From: Atopsyche davidsoni
Taxonomy: Eukaryota; Arthropoda; Insecta; Trichoptera; Hydrobiosidae
Assembly: GCA_022113835.1 (NCBI GenBank)
Contig: JAILWY010000022.1
Span: 4,464,001 to 4,528,000, forward strand
Reading direction: 5' to 3'
DNA: 64,000 nucleotides
Of the stretch, positions 36,378-50,100 are shown one piece after another. How positions within the stretch are numbered: the stretch's first letter is position 1; every line of letters begins with the position of its first letter. A program made the position numbers and the translations under genes. Under the pieces are notes generated by a model, which saw only the letters and a program-made list of their open reading frames with translations, did no database searches and was not told the DNA's origin.

Positions 36378-36660
36378 TATCAAGTGCCTCTCCTCAGAGG
36401 AGGTTGGCGACCATTTCACTGAGCATATATTCATGCTGTGTTCATAGTTTTCTAGTGCTGAGGATCCCTGCTGCCCATAGCATTATCATATAAACCTTTC
36501 CTTACAACGCTCTGGCGTTTATATCTGATTCTCCTTCTGCAGGCTATCTATCGACAAGTAACTTCCTGAAAACATTCCTTCACAGTCATTCCGAGTCTAC
36601 TACTCCATCACCGATCCTTTATACACGCTCGGGGCACGGATGGTAGCCATGCGCAAGCAA
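36378..36660. repeat. Dispersed LINE-tail repeat, copy B
   Basis: It is collinear with copy A: AAGTGCCTCTCCTCAGAGG, GGTTGGCGACCATTTCACTG, AGCATTATCATATAAACC, TTTCCTTACAACGCTC and CTACTCCATCACCGATCC. The relation of the first part to an RTE-like reverse transcriptase tail suggests a LINE origin. Confidence 0.65.
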
Positions 36661-38293
36661 CAGAACAATGAGAGCGGGGAGGTAATACAAATGCGGAAAA
36701 CCGCAACGCCGCGATCTTTTCGATCATCCCGCGCATTAATCCGGCCAATCGTAAACATGGCGGTTCCACAAACACAAGTATCTAGCATGGAGCCGTGCAG
36801 TCGCGGCCGCGGTCGTTTCAACCCCGTAATTGCCCGCAAAAACTAACCCCATTCGGGCCGGGGCCGCCGGCACGCGAGCCACCCGACCCGACATACTCGC
36901 CAACTCCGAGTACCATAAACCCTCCCGACCGATTGATTGCTTCTTCTTTTCCTCAATACAACGTGTGTTTTTATTATGCTTCCTTGCGTCGAGCGGAAGA
37001 CATCCGATGCCGGATAACGGTAGCGGGAGCTCCGGTGCTTTCGCTTTTCCCCGGTGAAGGTTTTCCCGAAGGTTGTCCGGCAAAAGAGGGTCACGCGCGG
37101 AGGGTCGATATACCCGTCTGCTCTTTGTCTGGGCCTCTCGAAATAGAAACCCCCCAAGACGCGGGACCTTGAGCCTTCCGCGTGACTCGCCTCCCGAACG
37201 CTCGGTATTTAATGTACAGTGACACACTTCGCCAGCGTAACTGGTGGACAACGCGATACGCAAACTTCGCCCGATTATGGGGTAAATTTTTCGCGAGGAA
37301 TACGTGTAACTCATATATATATATTTACAGATTTTTCTCGTCGTTTCGTATCCAAATCGATAGCTGAAATTTTGAAACAATAATTGTATTTTATACGGTA
37401 ACATTAATTCACTATTAAGTATTCTAATTTTGTTTTTCCTTTGCCCTAAATATGAAGATAATGATACTTCCAAAGTATTGATTTTATATTATATGCTTAA
37501 TTTTCATATTCTTCAAGTCTCAATCTGGCCCGACGTCTTATCTACGCTAGTGTATAAGCACTGGCATGTCTCGGGAAGGCCGACAAATCATCGACTTTTA
37601 CTTTTCAATCGACAGGGTGGCCGCCCGTGCCAGGCCGTGCCGGGCGCAGGGTCGCATATTACCCAGCATTGGGTGTCTACTGATTTATTTGTACTTTGTT
37701 AAAATAATATCAATTCATAGACTGATACTCTAATCGATCTTACCGGTGATAATTTATTCCACTCCAATGGCGCAATGGATGGTGCAATGGACCAGTGGCG
37801 TGCGGTCCATACGAGCGTATATATGAAAAATAAATTTACTGTTATTCGAAACGAAAAAAATATTTATTCACAACGACCGCGCCGTGACGTCATCCGCGAA
37901 AAGTTCCCAATCGCCACATACATGTACATGTCGCAAAGGAAGATGCGTATCGCGCGTCTAGTCAATCAAGACAGACGTGCGACGTTGAGTACAATCAAAA
38001 AAAACCAACGTGCTACACTTTGCATAATTGATGCCAGCGTCGACCGGCGAGAATGGGGCCGGGGTGGAGGTTGGTTGGGGGAATGCTCAAATTATGCACT
38101 TTAACATCTCTCCCGGCTCGGTGCGTAATTTTCCGAAAATGTGACCGTGCCGCCCTATACTTAGCGTCTCCCTTTACGACCGCCGCGGAGCGCCCGTTTT
38201 CCCTTCGCGGCACGCGACAGTCGCGTGACGGCACTCGCGTGCGTCGCTCCGGTTCATTACCGGGGCACAATGCAGTGGCGGCGGTGAGAGATG

Positions 38294-38340
38294 CCCCCCC
38301 CCCTCCCCCCCCATATATCTCCCCCCCCCTCCACACACCG
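38294..38340. repeat. C-rich low-complexity tract
   Basis: Runs of C broken by T and an ATATATCT insert. It creates a glycine- or proline-rich frame on either strand, which should not be read as a gene. Confidence 0.85.
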
Positions 38341-40959
38341 TTTTTAATATAAAAACGTACAAAAAAAATCATTTGTATTTATGTCGAGATACTAAAGCCG
38401 CCGCTGCCAACCATGTGGTGCCGTGAGTAGCGTTTCGTACTATACATTCATAGTGCGCTTCCCTATCAATGTTTACCTGTGTTTTATTATATTTTAACAC
38501 CGATAGTCTCCTCATCGCAGGTTTGTCTTAAAATGTATAAATGATTATATACGGTGCTTCAGAGCTGATTGTATCGCCCTTAATGGTTAAAGTGTAGGGG
38601 CCTGTATTTTTTTTTTACAGTTTACAATGTTTTCGGCATTTGTTATTTCTATCAAGGTTGTACGAGACTTCTCGCACAATGAACTGTATTTTACTAGGTT
38701 TGTGGATTTCAGGGATGTGTGCTACGTATCTTGGCATCAGACGCAGGGAGAGCAGTTTTTAGGCTGGTCTTTACTAAGCTTATCGCACGAGAGCTACGTC
38801 GGTATCAATTATTGTATTCGATGTTCCGGACTGCTTTATTGTATATCAGATATTGCTAATGGCGTGGTTTTAGTTTCACTTTGAACACTCTTTTTTGTTA
38901 CCTCGCTATGATGACGTCTGCACTGAGGTCGAAATTAAAGAAACAACCCTTGTTACTACCCCGGGGTTGTCGATCTGAATGACGCCCCCCTGTAACTCGA
39001 GTCGTGCTCTAAAAATGTATTGAATATTGCACACATCGGCACTTAACCCAGCATAACAAAATCAAGAAATACGATACCCACTTAGAGAAAGACATTCGAG
39101 AATGTATATTATAGCGTGAATGATGCCATGTTTCAGGTGTGCAGTTTTTCAGGTGTGGGATGTTTTATTTCCCACGACCAAGGAAAAACGCGCATTTATT
39201 GTCAGGGAGGCGGCTGAAATTACCAGCATAAAGGTGTCTCGAATTTTGATAACAAATCCGTCTCAAATCCTTGAGGCACAGGGAGCGAAGCGTCGGAAAC
39301 GTGATATTAAATATAAATATTTTATTAAAATTATTTCCTGTTGATTTATTCTGCGCCACTGCAATTGCTGCTTATTTCCGATTTCTGCCTATAAGCCGGG
39401 GAGGGTTAAATCTGTTCTCCTATTCATGTACCTTCCCCGTGAAGTATAAATTCAAACCAAACGCCATTGCGAATTTCGCAGTTATATTTAGAGGCCAGGG
39501 GGTGCATAATGTACAATATCGGAGGCGGCGATCCCTCCCGGGGCGGAGTGATACATATTAAATCCGGCCGCCTGGCTTATGATGGCGGCGAGAGTATTGG
39601 GGGGGGGGGGGGTTGTTTAAATCCGATTATTTCAATTACGGGCAGCTTGGCTTATCCCTAAGCCGGGTTTAAATATCCCCTTGGTACATAATTTAGACCT
39701 CCGTACACCATAACGTGAGAGAAAATCCATTTCATCTTCATTATGTGAAAATTATTAATGAAATTTCCTTAATTTATAACGAGGCTATATTCGTGAAACT
39801 GCTGATGATTTTGTATATACATATAATATAATAAATCCGCATTTATTTAAAACATTAATGGCAGGGGTAGTCAATCTTTTTATACCCAGTAAAGGTATTT
39901 TTTTGGTATGTGTATTTATGTCGCGAGCGGGAGACATCCAGGCTCAGATATTATGAACGGCGCGTCCTTCGTGGCGGGAGACAATAACGAATTATTTACG
40001 ACAGTATTATAATGGGACAGGTGGGCCGGCTCACCTGCGCCCGCGCGGGGTCGCCGACCCCCGCCCGTGGTAACTGCCCCGAACAGCGAACGTGAATAGC
40101 CAAATTGCTTGGAGAACACGGATATCGTATTCTCCTGGCCGTTCGCCCGTCGTGGTTGGATTTCTCGAATAATCGCATATATACGACGTGGCTCAATATG
40201 TGCCGCGCAGGCAGGTAGCCGTGTCGTATCCCGGCCGGCGTGTTTCTGCTGAATTCGGGAAAAGGGAAAAGGTAACGCGATCGCGGGATTATCTCGAAAA
40301 CCCTGTATATTTTCACGTAACAGGCGCTAAGCGTATTAATATCGGCGTTATGGCGCGTTCGTAATTGGATATCGTATAGGCCCAAGAAAGGTTCAGCGGC
40401 CGTGATACAAAGAATGCGCAGCTCTTTCTATTACTCGGAATATATACTTTAATTATTAAAGAGATTTGTATGAAGATCGCCTCATATATATATATATATA
40501 TATAGAAGCAAGGCATGCGGCTCTCGGCGTCTTCTCGGGCTGCTCCAATTCGGCCCACGCCCCGCCCCGCCCACGGGGGCGGCGCCCGGACCCTCAATTG
40601 CAGCTGATGGGCCGGGGTCAGGGGTCAGGGGTCACCAGCGACTGTTGCACAATCCACCTGCGCGGGTGCGAAGTCGGTACATTCCGCCCTGTTTTCCGGC
40701 ATCGTGCAAGCCCGGCTTGCCTTCTGCGTGTTGTGCTGTAATCTAAATTTTCATCTACATAATTGATTCACGTATGCAAAAGCAATGAAAAAAATATATA
40801 TGTGGGATTACTATGAATCTGTACACGCTAACATAGTCATAGTAGTCGATGGGTTCCCTTTCGTTTCATGTGTAAATCGATTACCCTAGAAGAGCATATT
40901 GCATATACAGTTGAGACCGTAATGATGTATACTGATGTGATTGGTTTTGACTATTCCAG

Positions 40960-41116
40960 ATACTTGTAGGCCACCATGCCTGAGGAGGTGAAGACGGCGA
41001 CAGCCGGCTCAGCGCCGGTGGCGGAATCCCCACGACGCCGCTCTGCAAGCACCGGCAAGGCTGCCCTGGCGCAGGTGCAGCTGCTCGATGGCACCATCAT
41101 GGATGTGCACGTTGAT
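40960..41116 (+). CDS. cora: coracle exon 2 (start codon exon)
   Basis: The acceptor TATTCCAG precedes 16 nt of leader and GCCACCATGCC, the start codon (40976). It encodes [19 protein letters not shown], a short Ser/Arg-rich segment and the first FERM strands ([15 protein letters not shown]). The donor is GTGAGT and the exon ends in phase 0. Confidence 0.93.
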
Positions 41117-44100
41117 GTGAGTACACCTCTGCCCTTCCGCCCCTCGGCTAATCGAAGACGTGAAAAGTTAAAGCTGATTGAACCGACTGGAGGATTTATT
41201 TATTTTCTTCAGCATTGAAAGTAATGTTATTGATTGAATTCTCATAGTCAGCAAGCTAGCAGAATTAACAAGCACTAAAATGTTTGTGAAAAAAATCAAA
41301 ATATATTTCAAATCACCTATACGTTTTTATTAATTGATTCTAAGTTCTTAAAGTACACAATTAAGAATATCGTAAAAACCCTTGTTAGATTATTATTTAA
41401 ATTTAAATTAAATATTACATAAATGCAACCCAATCAATAAACCAGCACCTACCTTCTTGAAATATGAAAAGAACGGCCTTTGATAAGTTGTGTTTGCGCT
41501 TCCAGAGGAAGGCTAAGGGCCAGGATCTCCTGGAACGCATCTGCGACTCCCTGAACATCCTGGAGAAAGACTACTTTGGCCTCACGTATCAGGATCGACG
41601 AGACCCTCGACTGTGGCTCGAGCTCGACAAGCGTATCTCCAAATTCCTCAAGAGTAAGTAATTCGTCAATAACATTTTATTGCTTTGAAAGCTTTTTTGG
41701 TACATGCCATTTTATGTACACACGTAACACGTCAGTAAATAGTCCTTAATTTGACGCAGGTAAGATTCAATTCTAGATCTTCTGACTATTTTTGTAACAA
41801 CTGACCATGTTAAGTATTTAATGATCAGATAATGCTATTTAATTCAATAAATTTTCATGTACATACTTATGTCTCATTTTGTGGGTAACAATAATAATAA
41901 AAACAAATGTTTCTGAATTAGTTTTCTTGGCAAATATACAAATTTCCATATCCGATACTGCATTATTATTATACTATTTGTGTTTGTGTGTTTGTTTAAC
42001 CGGTGCTTCCCGATTTCAGGCGAGCCGTGGAAGCTGTCGTTTGAGGTAAAGTTCTACCCGCCTGAGCCGGCGGCGCTGCAGGAGGACCTCACGCGCTACC
42101 ACTTGTGCCTGCAGGTTCGCAATGACATCCTCGCCTCCCGCCTGCCCTGCAGCTTCAACACCTACGCTCTCCTTGGCAGTTATCTGGTAAACCTTTAGCT
42201 CTTCACATTTAATCTGTCTAATACTCATTATTATACATAATTGTCAAAGCTTGACAGTAGACGACATGGTGATATAATTGTGTTCAATGTTCCAGGTACA
42301 ATCAGAGCTGGGAGACTTCGATGCTCAGGAGATGCAGCCGGGATACCTCAGAGAGTTTAAGTTCGCTCCTAATCAGACGCAGGCCATTGAAGACAAGGTT
42401 ATGGAGCTGCACCGGACGCACAAGTAATTCCCATTGTGATAATTGTCAAAATCATTGTCACATCTACATTTTGGTGGTGTACCAAGTCTTAAAGATCTAT
42501 CAACAGACAGTATAGTCTTGAACCATAATAATAAATAAAATGATAGCAATATGGTGATGGATCAGTCATTTTGATTAAAATATGTGATTCATTTTCTCCA
42601 GGGGCCAAACACCTGCGGAAGCAGAGCTGAACTATCTGGAGAACGCAAAGAAACTGGCCATGTATGGTGTGGACCTCCACCCTGCCCGGGACTCTGAGGG
42701 AGTGGACATCATGCTCGGAGTTTGCTCCTCCGGCCTGCTCATCTACAGAGACAAGTGAGTGGTATTTTCACTCTATTTTCCATTTTTTGTCAAATATCCA
42801 GTGTATGCCTTTTTGCATATAAAGAGTAAGAGAGAAAGTTTTCATTGCCTTTTATTTTTGAGGCAATTTGGAATATTTAAAGAATTTAGTTTAATTGATT
42901 ATCATAGTCAGAAACTTTACTAATTACTAGACCACAAGGCGGCTAATTGGTTTATTTAGTAAATGAAATACATCCACAAGTTTCTATTGTAACAGTCTAA
43001 AAACTCTAAAATAAAGCACTTTTGTAGTTAGACTTATTGGCTACAGGTAGATTTTTTATTTTCTAGTACTTTTCAAAACAACTTGCGACAATAATTTGAT
43101 CTAACTTCATATTAATATATCAATATTGTATACCAAATTATTTGCTATTACTATTCTTAATTCGTCTGTATGGCTGTATGTTTGTTTCTGTTTCCAGACT
43201 CCGCATTAACCGCTTCGCCTGGCCCAAGATCCTGAAGATTAGCTACAAGCGCCACAACTTCTACGTGAAGATTCGGCCTGGGGAGTTTGAGCAGTACGAG
43301 TCCACTGTCGGCTTCAAGCTCATCAACCACCGTGCTGCCAAGAAGCTATGGAAAGTCTGCGTTGAGCATCATACCTTCTTCAGGTGAGCAGTGCTTTGTA
43401 AGGCAAGCTAGAGGGTTTAAATATCAGAAGCGACATATCCGTAGTGTGTTCATATACGAAAAAAAAATATGTACAAGGTTAAGAGTATGACTGATGGTCT
43501 TTTCGCTTCAGGCTGATGACTCCTGAGCCAACGGGCAAGTCAGTACTGTTCCCCCGACTGGGGTCTCGGTTCCGTTACTCTGGGCGCACTCACTACGAGA
43601 GCAAGAAGGCTGCCATCCAGCGCCCCGCCCCCTCCTTCCAGCGCTCGCTCAGCGGCCGTCATCTCACCTCTCGCAGCATGGACGGTAAGTCATCACAGTA
43701 GATTTCTCTTCCGTACAGATTCTTATCGCTTTTAAATATAAAGCCAGCTCTTAAAAAATATATAAATCAAATTGATATTTCCAGCTTTGAAGATCTTGGA
43801 AAAAAAATACGACTAACACAAAAATCCAAATTCCACAGGTCATTAAAAACCTACATTACATTGTTTGCAAATATAATATTATTCAGTAATTATTATAAGT
43901 TAACATGTATTTTTAAAATTGATTTATGAGAAATAAATTATCTTCCTCTTTCTCAAGTGCCTCTCCTCAGAGGAGGTTGGTGACCATCCCACTGAACATA
44001 TATTTAGCCTGGGATATGTTTACTGTCAAATGTAGAGCAACGCCCGAAAACTGCTAGAACTTCCAAACACATAATATGTGCACATTTTAATGATTTGGAA

Positions 44101-47100
44101 GTTTCCGGGATCCTGTAAGAACATAATAGGATTCCAGAAGACCTCGCCTTGGTTTCATTTCTTGCAAAGAAATCCTGCAGAAGCAGTTACTTTAATGTTT
44201 TTATTTCTTTCAGCTTTGGCTGCCAAGAACCAGTACCCGGATGATGGGTCCAAGCGTCACACCATGTCTCACCCACCGGAGCACATTCCTGACCTGGAGA
44301 TTGTCAAGCCGAAGAGCCCGGCCAAGAAAGATAAGCAGAAGGACAAGGTAAACCAGTTCATTGCAGTGTCTCGTGGTTTTTTTGGGAATAATACGTTGGT
44401 TTCACTACCATCTAACCAGAACATAAGCTTTTTTCATTTGTTTTTGGGAAACTAATGACTATCATAAAATTAATGAAAGAAATATATCATGAATTATACA
44501 AAGTGTACATATTATATCAACGCAGGGATGGGTGTATGACTCTTGCAAGTTTAAACAGAACGAAAAAAAAAAATAATCATGGAAACCATTTAAAATTATG
44601 TATCCACTGTGAACTTGGTGTCGATATATCATTAATTATCAGACATTTCGACTCTGATCCAAGGAGTTCCTTGAAAATAGCTCCAGTACCCGAACCCACC
44701 CCAGAACATGATTTCATCAAAATTTATTGTTATGGCTGCAAGTGCTGTAAATTTCCAGCATAAAATAAAGCATTAAAATATTGACAATGTAATAATAGTT
44801 AACGCTATGAATGCCGATTATAACGGTTGTTGTCGGGCTAGCGTTTTGAAGGATCGGAGATATTCATATATTGGAGTCGGCCCATCCCTGCGTAAAACAT
44901 AAAAATGTTAGCGTAATGCAGCATCTTAGATTGAATCTAAAGTAAATTTCACCATGTATTTACGATATTAGCGACAAACACGACACTAGATTGTCGAGGT
45001 ATACTTTGGACTTTGTTCACGTGTATATGAGAAGTTAATAAGTGTTAGTTTGCACTGTTCAGTTCTACGCCCCCCGCGTGTATGAACACGTCTGCCAAAT
45101 TATTTTTTTACACCGCGGCGTCGATAAAAAATCAACATAAACAAAGGTGTCGACTTTTTGTAAACTGCAATTTTTTCAATCAAAATATTATTCCCAACAA
45201 ATATAAATTCTTGAAGTACAACCATTGATGGATCATTGCTAAAATAATTGATTAGTAAAAATGAATTTAGATTAATTCACTCGAAGCAAATAAACTATCA
45301 TCTAATTATTAAAATATTCTGATCAAATAAAGTACCATTCTGCTGATTCAACATTTTATCAATTTAAGTATAGATAGTATAAATAGCTAATACACTCGTG
45401 ATGTATTTGACAGCTCAATAACCATCATTTTTGTTGACAAACCTTTCAGAAATTGGGCGTAATTGTTGCTCATAGGCTGTAACAGGATGTGTTGAATTCC
45501 ACTTGGATTTTTTTTAATTTGGCAGATGTCTTATTGTATGTGGGTGCTGTAGATTTCATATACTGATATCAAATCATATAATACTATGTGGTCGCACTTT
45601 ATATGTTAGTAATGATTTATAATTTTTAAACGGACAGAATGCAAAAGTAGATGTGAACACGTCTCAATGTTTGTCACTGCAGTTGACGCAGAACGCTTGA
45701 AAAATATTAAGGCGTTCAAGAGTAACTCGAACGTACGAGATCAAGTGATATTATTTTATTGTTCGGGTGCAAAGCTTTCACCCTTTGTTTAACTACTGAT
45801 GGAACAATTAGGCTTTATAGAGCAACTTTCGATTGTCGACACAGGCGAAATTGATTGTTTTTCTGAATGCCTTTTTTATATTTTACAACTATCGATAGTA
45901 TTCCAAAACTACTTGTAACCTAAAATATAAATAATTTGTCAGTAGTTCTAGAATCTATATCTCTGATGAATTTTTTTTTTCTCAATAATGTTGTATAACA
46001 AGTGTGGAATATTACCAAATCGGATGAATGTCTTACGTGTAATTTTCCTGCAAGCTGCTACGCAAGGCGTCGGCCGGCACCAACAGCGCGTCCTCCACTA
46101 GCTCCCTGGAGGGAGAGTACGAGGCACACAAGGACAACGCCAAGGTCCAACCCCACCTCACTTACAGCCGCCCCGCCCGCCCCAACCTAACCTAACCCTA
46201 CACCGAGTCTACCTAATCAAGCAGAACTTAGCCAGCTAGAGCTGATCTAACATTGTATTTACTGTCAGTTTTACAACATAACCTGACCCCAACCCTGCAT
46301 AACGCAAGATCCGCAACAGAACTTAGTTAGCTATGGCTTGTTTTACATTGTATTAACAATCTTACTAAAAAGTATTTATTCCGGTGCTATTCCAGTAGTA
46401 ACCCTAAAATGTTAGTTGATAAGCCTCGCTCTACATCAAATACTAAACCAAACAGAATCTACCCGTTTAGAACTGACTTAACGTTGTACTAGCAATCAGT
46501 CCTACTTTAATGCATTGATTTTTATTGATTCATATTCAAATATGTGACCTATCAAGTCTAAATAAAAAAAACAGTGCAAATGACATAGTCGTTTTTAAAG
46601 TTGATAATTTTTCTGGATCTACAAGTGCATATCTGAAATAAAATACTATCAAAATAATTTTTTTAATATGAAAAAAAAACTGGCAAAGAACTGCAGTAAA
46701 AACAATTTATTTTTGTTTTACACCTAATATAAAATGTTACCTAAGGTAACATAGTGTTAATAACGCAATGATAGAAATCATGCTTAAGTCACTATCAAGT
46801 CGACATAACCAAGTTAGGTATACGTTTTACCTGTATATTATAACACCTGCTTCCTTAACTATATATTATATAGTTTATAATTCTACTTAACTAATTAAAC
46901 ATTAACATTATATACCGAGTTACTTGAACTTATGCAGATGTATCCTAATCTCGTTTGGCAGTATATTTATATCTTACCTAACCTCACTTACCTATGCCCA
47001 AGACTTGCAATAGTAACTAACGAAAACAATTGAATCAAGAACAAAATATACTTTGGACCAAAGTGATGCTTGTATTTTCGTATCGAAAAGGAGTAATTTT

Positions 47101-50100
47101 TATTATTTTATTAGGCTGTTAAAAAAAATATTTTTACTAATTTAGTTTTTAATAAATCAACTTCTACTTCTATTCGGACTCGATTCCTAAAATGATAATT
47201 AATAAATATACAAGTTAACAGTTAACATTTTTCTGTTAACATAATCCGATTTTAATTAATTATATGTAAGAATAACATTGATGTAAGCTGTCAGGTGTAT
47301 TATCAGTGAAAAATTGCTTTATGCAACAGGTGTGTTTAATTGCAGCTTGTTAACTATTGTGTTCGTTCAACGGCCGTTCATAAACCTAGCGTTGGTCATT
47401 GTTTCATAAACCTAGAACAAAGTAAAATCAGCACGGCAGTTATAAGAACAATGTCGGCAGCAAACTTGCATTGTAAATTATAACCACTGGCGTGTTATTA
47501 CATCACATATTTCTTTTTATAAAAACTGAGATACACTAACATATATTTCACAATGGTCTAAAGAAATACATAACCCTACTTTTATTCATACTATCCACTT
47601 TTTCCCTTCCCATTAGGCGTTTTGCGTATTTAAAACCAGTTGTCCCGATTCGGAGTGTAAACATCTCCGCTGCGTGCATGCAGGCGTGTTTTGAGGTCCA
47701 TTTGAGATGCGAGTATTTTGTTACATGCTTGCACACGCACGCCGAGGTTGGCACCCACGCACCCAAATGCACAACATCCCTTTGTTTTTTAAAACACATT
47801 TGTTTTTTTTTTTTTTTTTTTTACTTTTAGTAGCATAGTCTCCAGTTGGCAAACCAAATCCAAAATAAATAAAGTAAGAGCTATAATAGTTACTCAAAAA
47901 TAACACACGTGTTTGTTTTTTCATTGATAAATTATTTGCTGTTTTTTTTTTGGTGCGACTACGTACAGATATATGAAAATCTTTTTTCATTTACTTATTT
48001 TTCTATAACATTTTGTTATGAGTTGTGAATTTTGAGATTATTGAATGTTATTGTGGTTGTGTAAAAAGCCGCAGATAAAAAACTTACAATTATAAACATT
48101 ACTTTAAAAAATCAGCATTGAGTGTTGCATTGTTTTTGTAAACAGTTTGTGAAATTATTAAATTTACTTTGGAATTGGATGCCCAATTGTCACGTGTATG
48201 TTATTCCTCACACGTGTGTATGTACAGTAGGCGTATATTATTATTTATTTCCTGCTAAATTATATACCTTATTTTTATCCGTGTAAGTATTATTTGTAAA
48301 GGATTCCCAAGGTAAGATGCTATAGTACCCGCCTGCTGAATTCCAATTTTTTTTTTTTACGTAATTGAGAGCAAACTGGTAAAAAAAAATAAATTGAAAG
48401 CTTTAATATTAACACACAGGGAATAATAAGACACACTATTGGTTTTCTTAACCAGTGACAAATTATCGTCAATGTTATAAACTAAAATTTTCTCCCCGTG
48501 TGTTGAACATTTCCAATTGTGATAATATGAAATCAATAAAAAGTTTTATTTTTTTATAAAAACACGCAAAAGCAAACACTCGCTTAACTATCAAATATGC
48601 ATTCATTTTGTGTTTAACTTTCCACTTTGTCTGTTGGAAATGCAGAAACCGGCTGGAGCCGTGCAGGTGCTACCGGCGGGAGGTCTCTTCGGAGCCAAGA
48701 AGGACAAAGACAAGGACAAGGACAAGAAGGTTAAGGAGGACAAGGATAAAGAGAACCGCTCGGCCAACGACCAGTCCCTGGAGGCGCCTCCCTCGCCCAA
48801 CCAGAACGGTACCGACTGCGTTCATTAAATATCTAACCTCTTCGATAAGTATCTGCTTTGAAATGTGGAAAGAATGTGTTATTAAAAGTTAGGTTAGGTT
48901 AGGTTCCATTCCATTCTTCTGACTCTGACAAGTCTTTATTCATGTCTCGTTTTTTCCAGGTACCGACGTGGACATCAACGAGTCGGCACTCAACACGTCC
49001 AGCGACAACGAGAAGACGCCCAAGTCCGCCGCCAAAGCCAAGGTCAGTAGAAAATGCTGCCGCTTCCGCCGCAAAAGCCATAATAATTATCGAGTCAAAA
49101 TATAATGGTGGGTAAAGGACGGACGTCCGACTTTTAGAACTTGTTCAGTGTCTAGAGTACAACAGAATAAATTAAAATTTAAAATGCGCTTTAATTGTGC
49201 GCTTTAAAAATTTTAATTTATTCTGAATGTTAATATTTATGTCGAGTAGCGTAACTTTTTTTAGTTTTAATTTTTAAATGGTACTTGTTTTATAAATGTG
49301 CGTATGTTTGCTGTTTGCATTGATTCATCTGTCACTTACGACAGTACAAGTATTCATACGAGAAAGTGAACGGGAAACATGAGCACTGTCGTTCAACAAG
49401 TGTCTTCCACCGAACAGTCGCTCGCAGTAAATGTACATTGAATATCCTTAATTTAAAAAATTTAATAGATTTGAATTTAGAATGTAATAAGAACACGTTT
49501 GAATCATAATGTTGCCATCACAAATAAATAAACTGCCAGATCTTAGACGATGCGTGCATTGCAACACTACATAGACTTTGCGTTTTTAAAACTGTCACTT
49601 TGGACATTTTAAAACATTTCACATAGTGTTTGCTGTAATAATTTTTAAATTTTATTAGCATCATGAGTCTCAGTACATGTTTTTTTTTTTTTTCTACTCT
49701 GTATGGTTATACAATTAGATTGTCATATTGTAGGTTAATAAATGGTTTTCTTATTATTTTTTTTGTCTATTGTGGTGTGTCTCCAACCATAAAAGTTACT
49801 CAAATACGGATTATCACATACGAGATGAGGTTGTCGTTTAACTTCGACTCTAAATTTATGATGCCTCTGCAATGAAAGAGCTCTCACTTTTAAGTAGTAA
49901 CTGAAGATCTGTACTGGGATCGCAGAAGGGTGAGTAACTTTTGCGCGTTGGAGACACTGTCACAACTCCCTGTATCATAATTATGTATGTGCGTTCAAAG
50001 GCTTCTCAGCTGCCGTGTCGAGTTCCATACAGCACATGTGTTTTGTTCACCCCGAGCGCTCCTCTGCTAGCTTCAGGCAAAGGACTCCCAGGCATATGTT

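Larger units (their letters stand above)
16584..40959 (+). other. cora: coracle intron 1 (24.4 kb)
   Basis: The intron runs from GTGAGG (16584) to TATTCCAG (40958-40959). It holds no recognised host gene. It carries many old repeats (listed separately) and a series of CpG-rich blocks at about 18540-18850, 20880-21180, 24120-24340, 24530-24720, 26160-26310, 32240-32470, 33460-33700, 35000-35390, 36600-37240, 38030-38330 and 39960-40740 that contrast with the AT-rich background. These blocks are candidates for enhancers or alternative promoters, or they are GC-rich repeat copies; the sequence alone does not decide. An alternative acceptor lies 10 nt downstream (TTGTAG at 40968-40969), still upstream of the ATG. 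Confidence 0.65.

Noticed and set aside
36736..37473. 245-codon minus-strand open frame in intron 1
   Set aside because: It crosses from AT-rich into CpG-rich DNA, several other frames are open over the same GC-rich part, it has no domain, and its AT-rich half encodes low-complexity Tyr/Ile/Ser runs. This looks like a base-composition effect.
38013..38372. 119-codon minus-strand Gly-rich ORF
   Set aside because: The glycine run is the C-rich low-complexity tract read in reverse.
46002..46190. ORF starting upstream of coracle exon 10
   Set aside because: Wrong frame relative to the neighbouring exons; the in-frame 30-codon exon explains the coding composition better.
48608..48892. Alternative-frame plus-strand ORF over exon 11
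   Set aside because: It is out of phase with coracle and consists of Arg/Thr runs produced by reading the Lys-Asp repeat in another frame.
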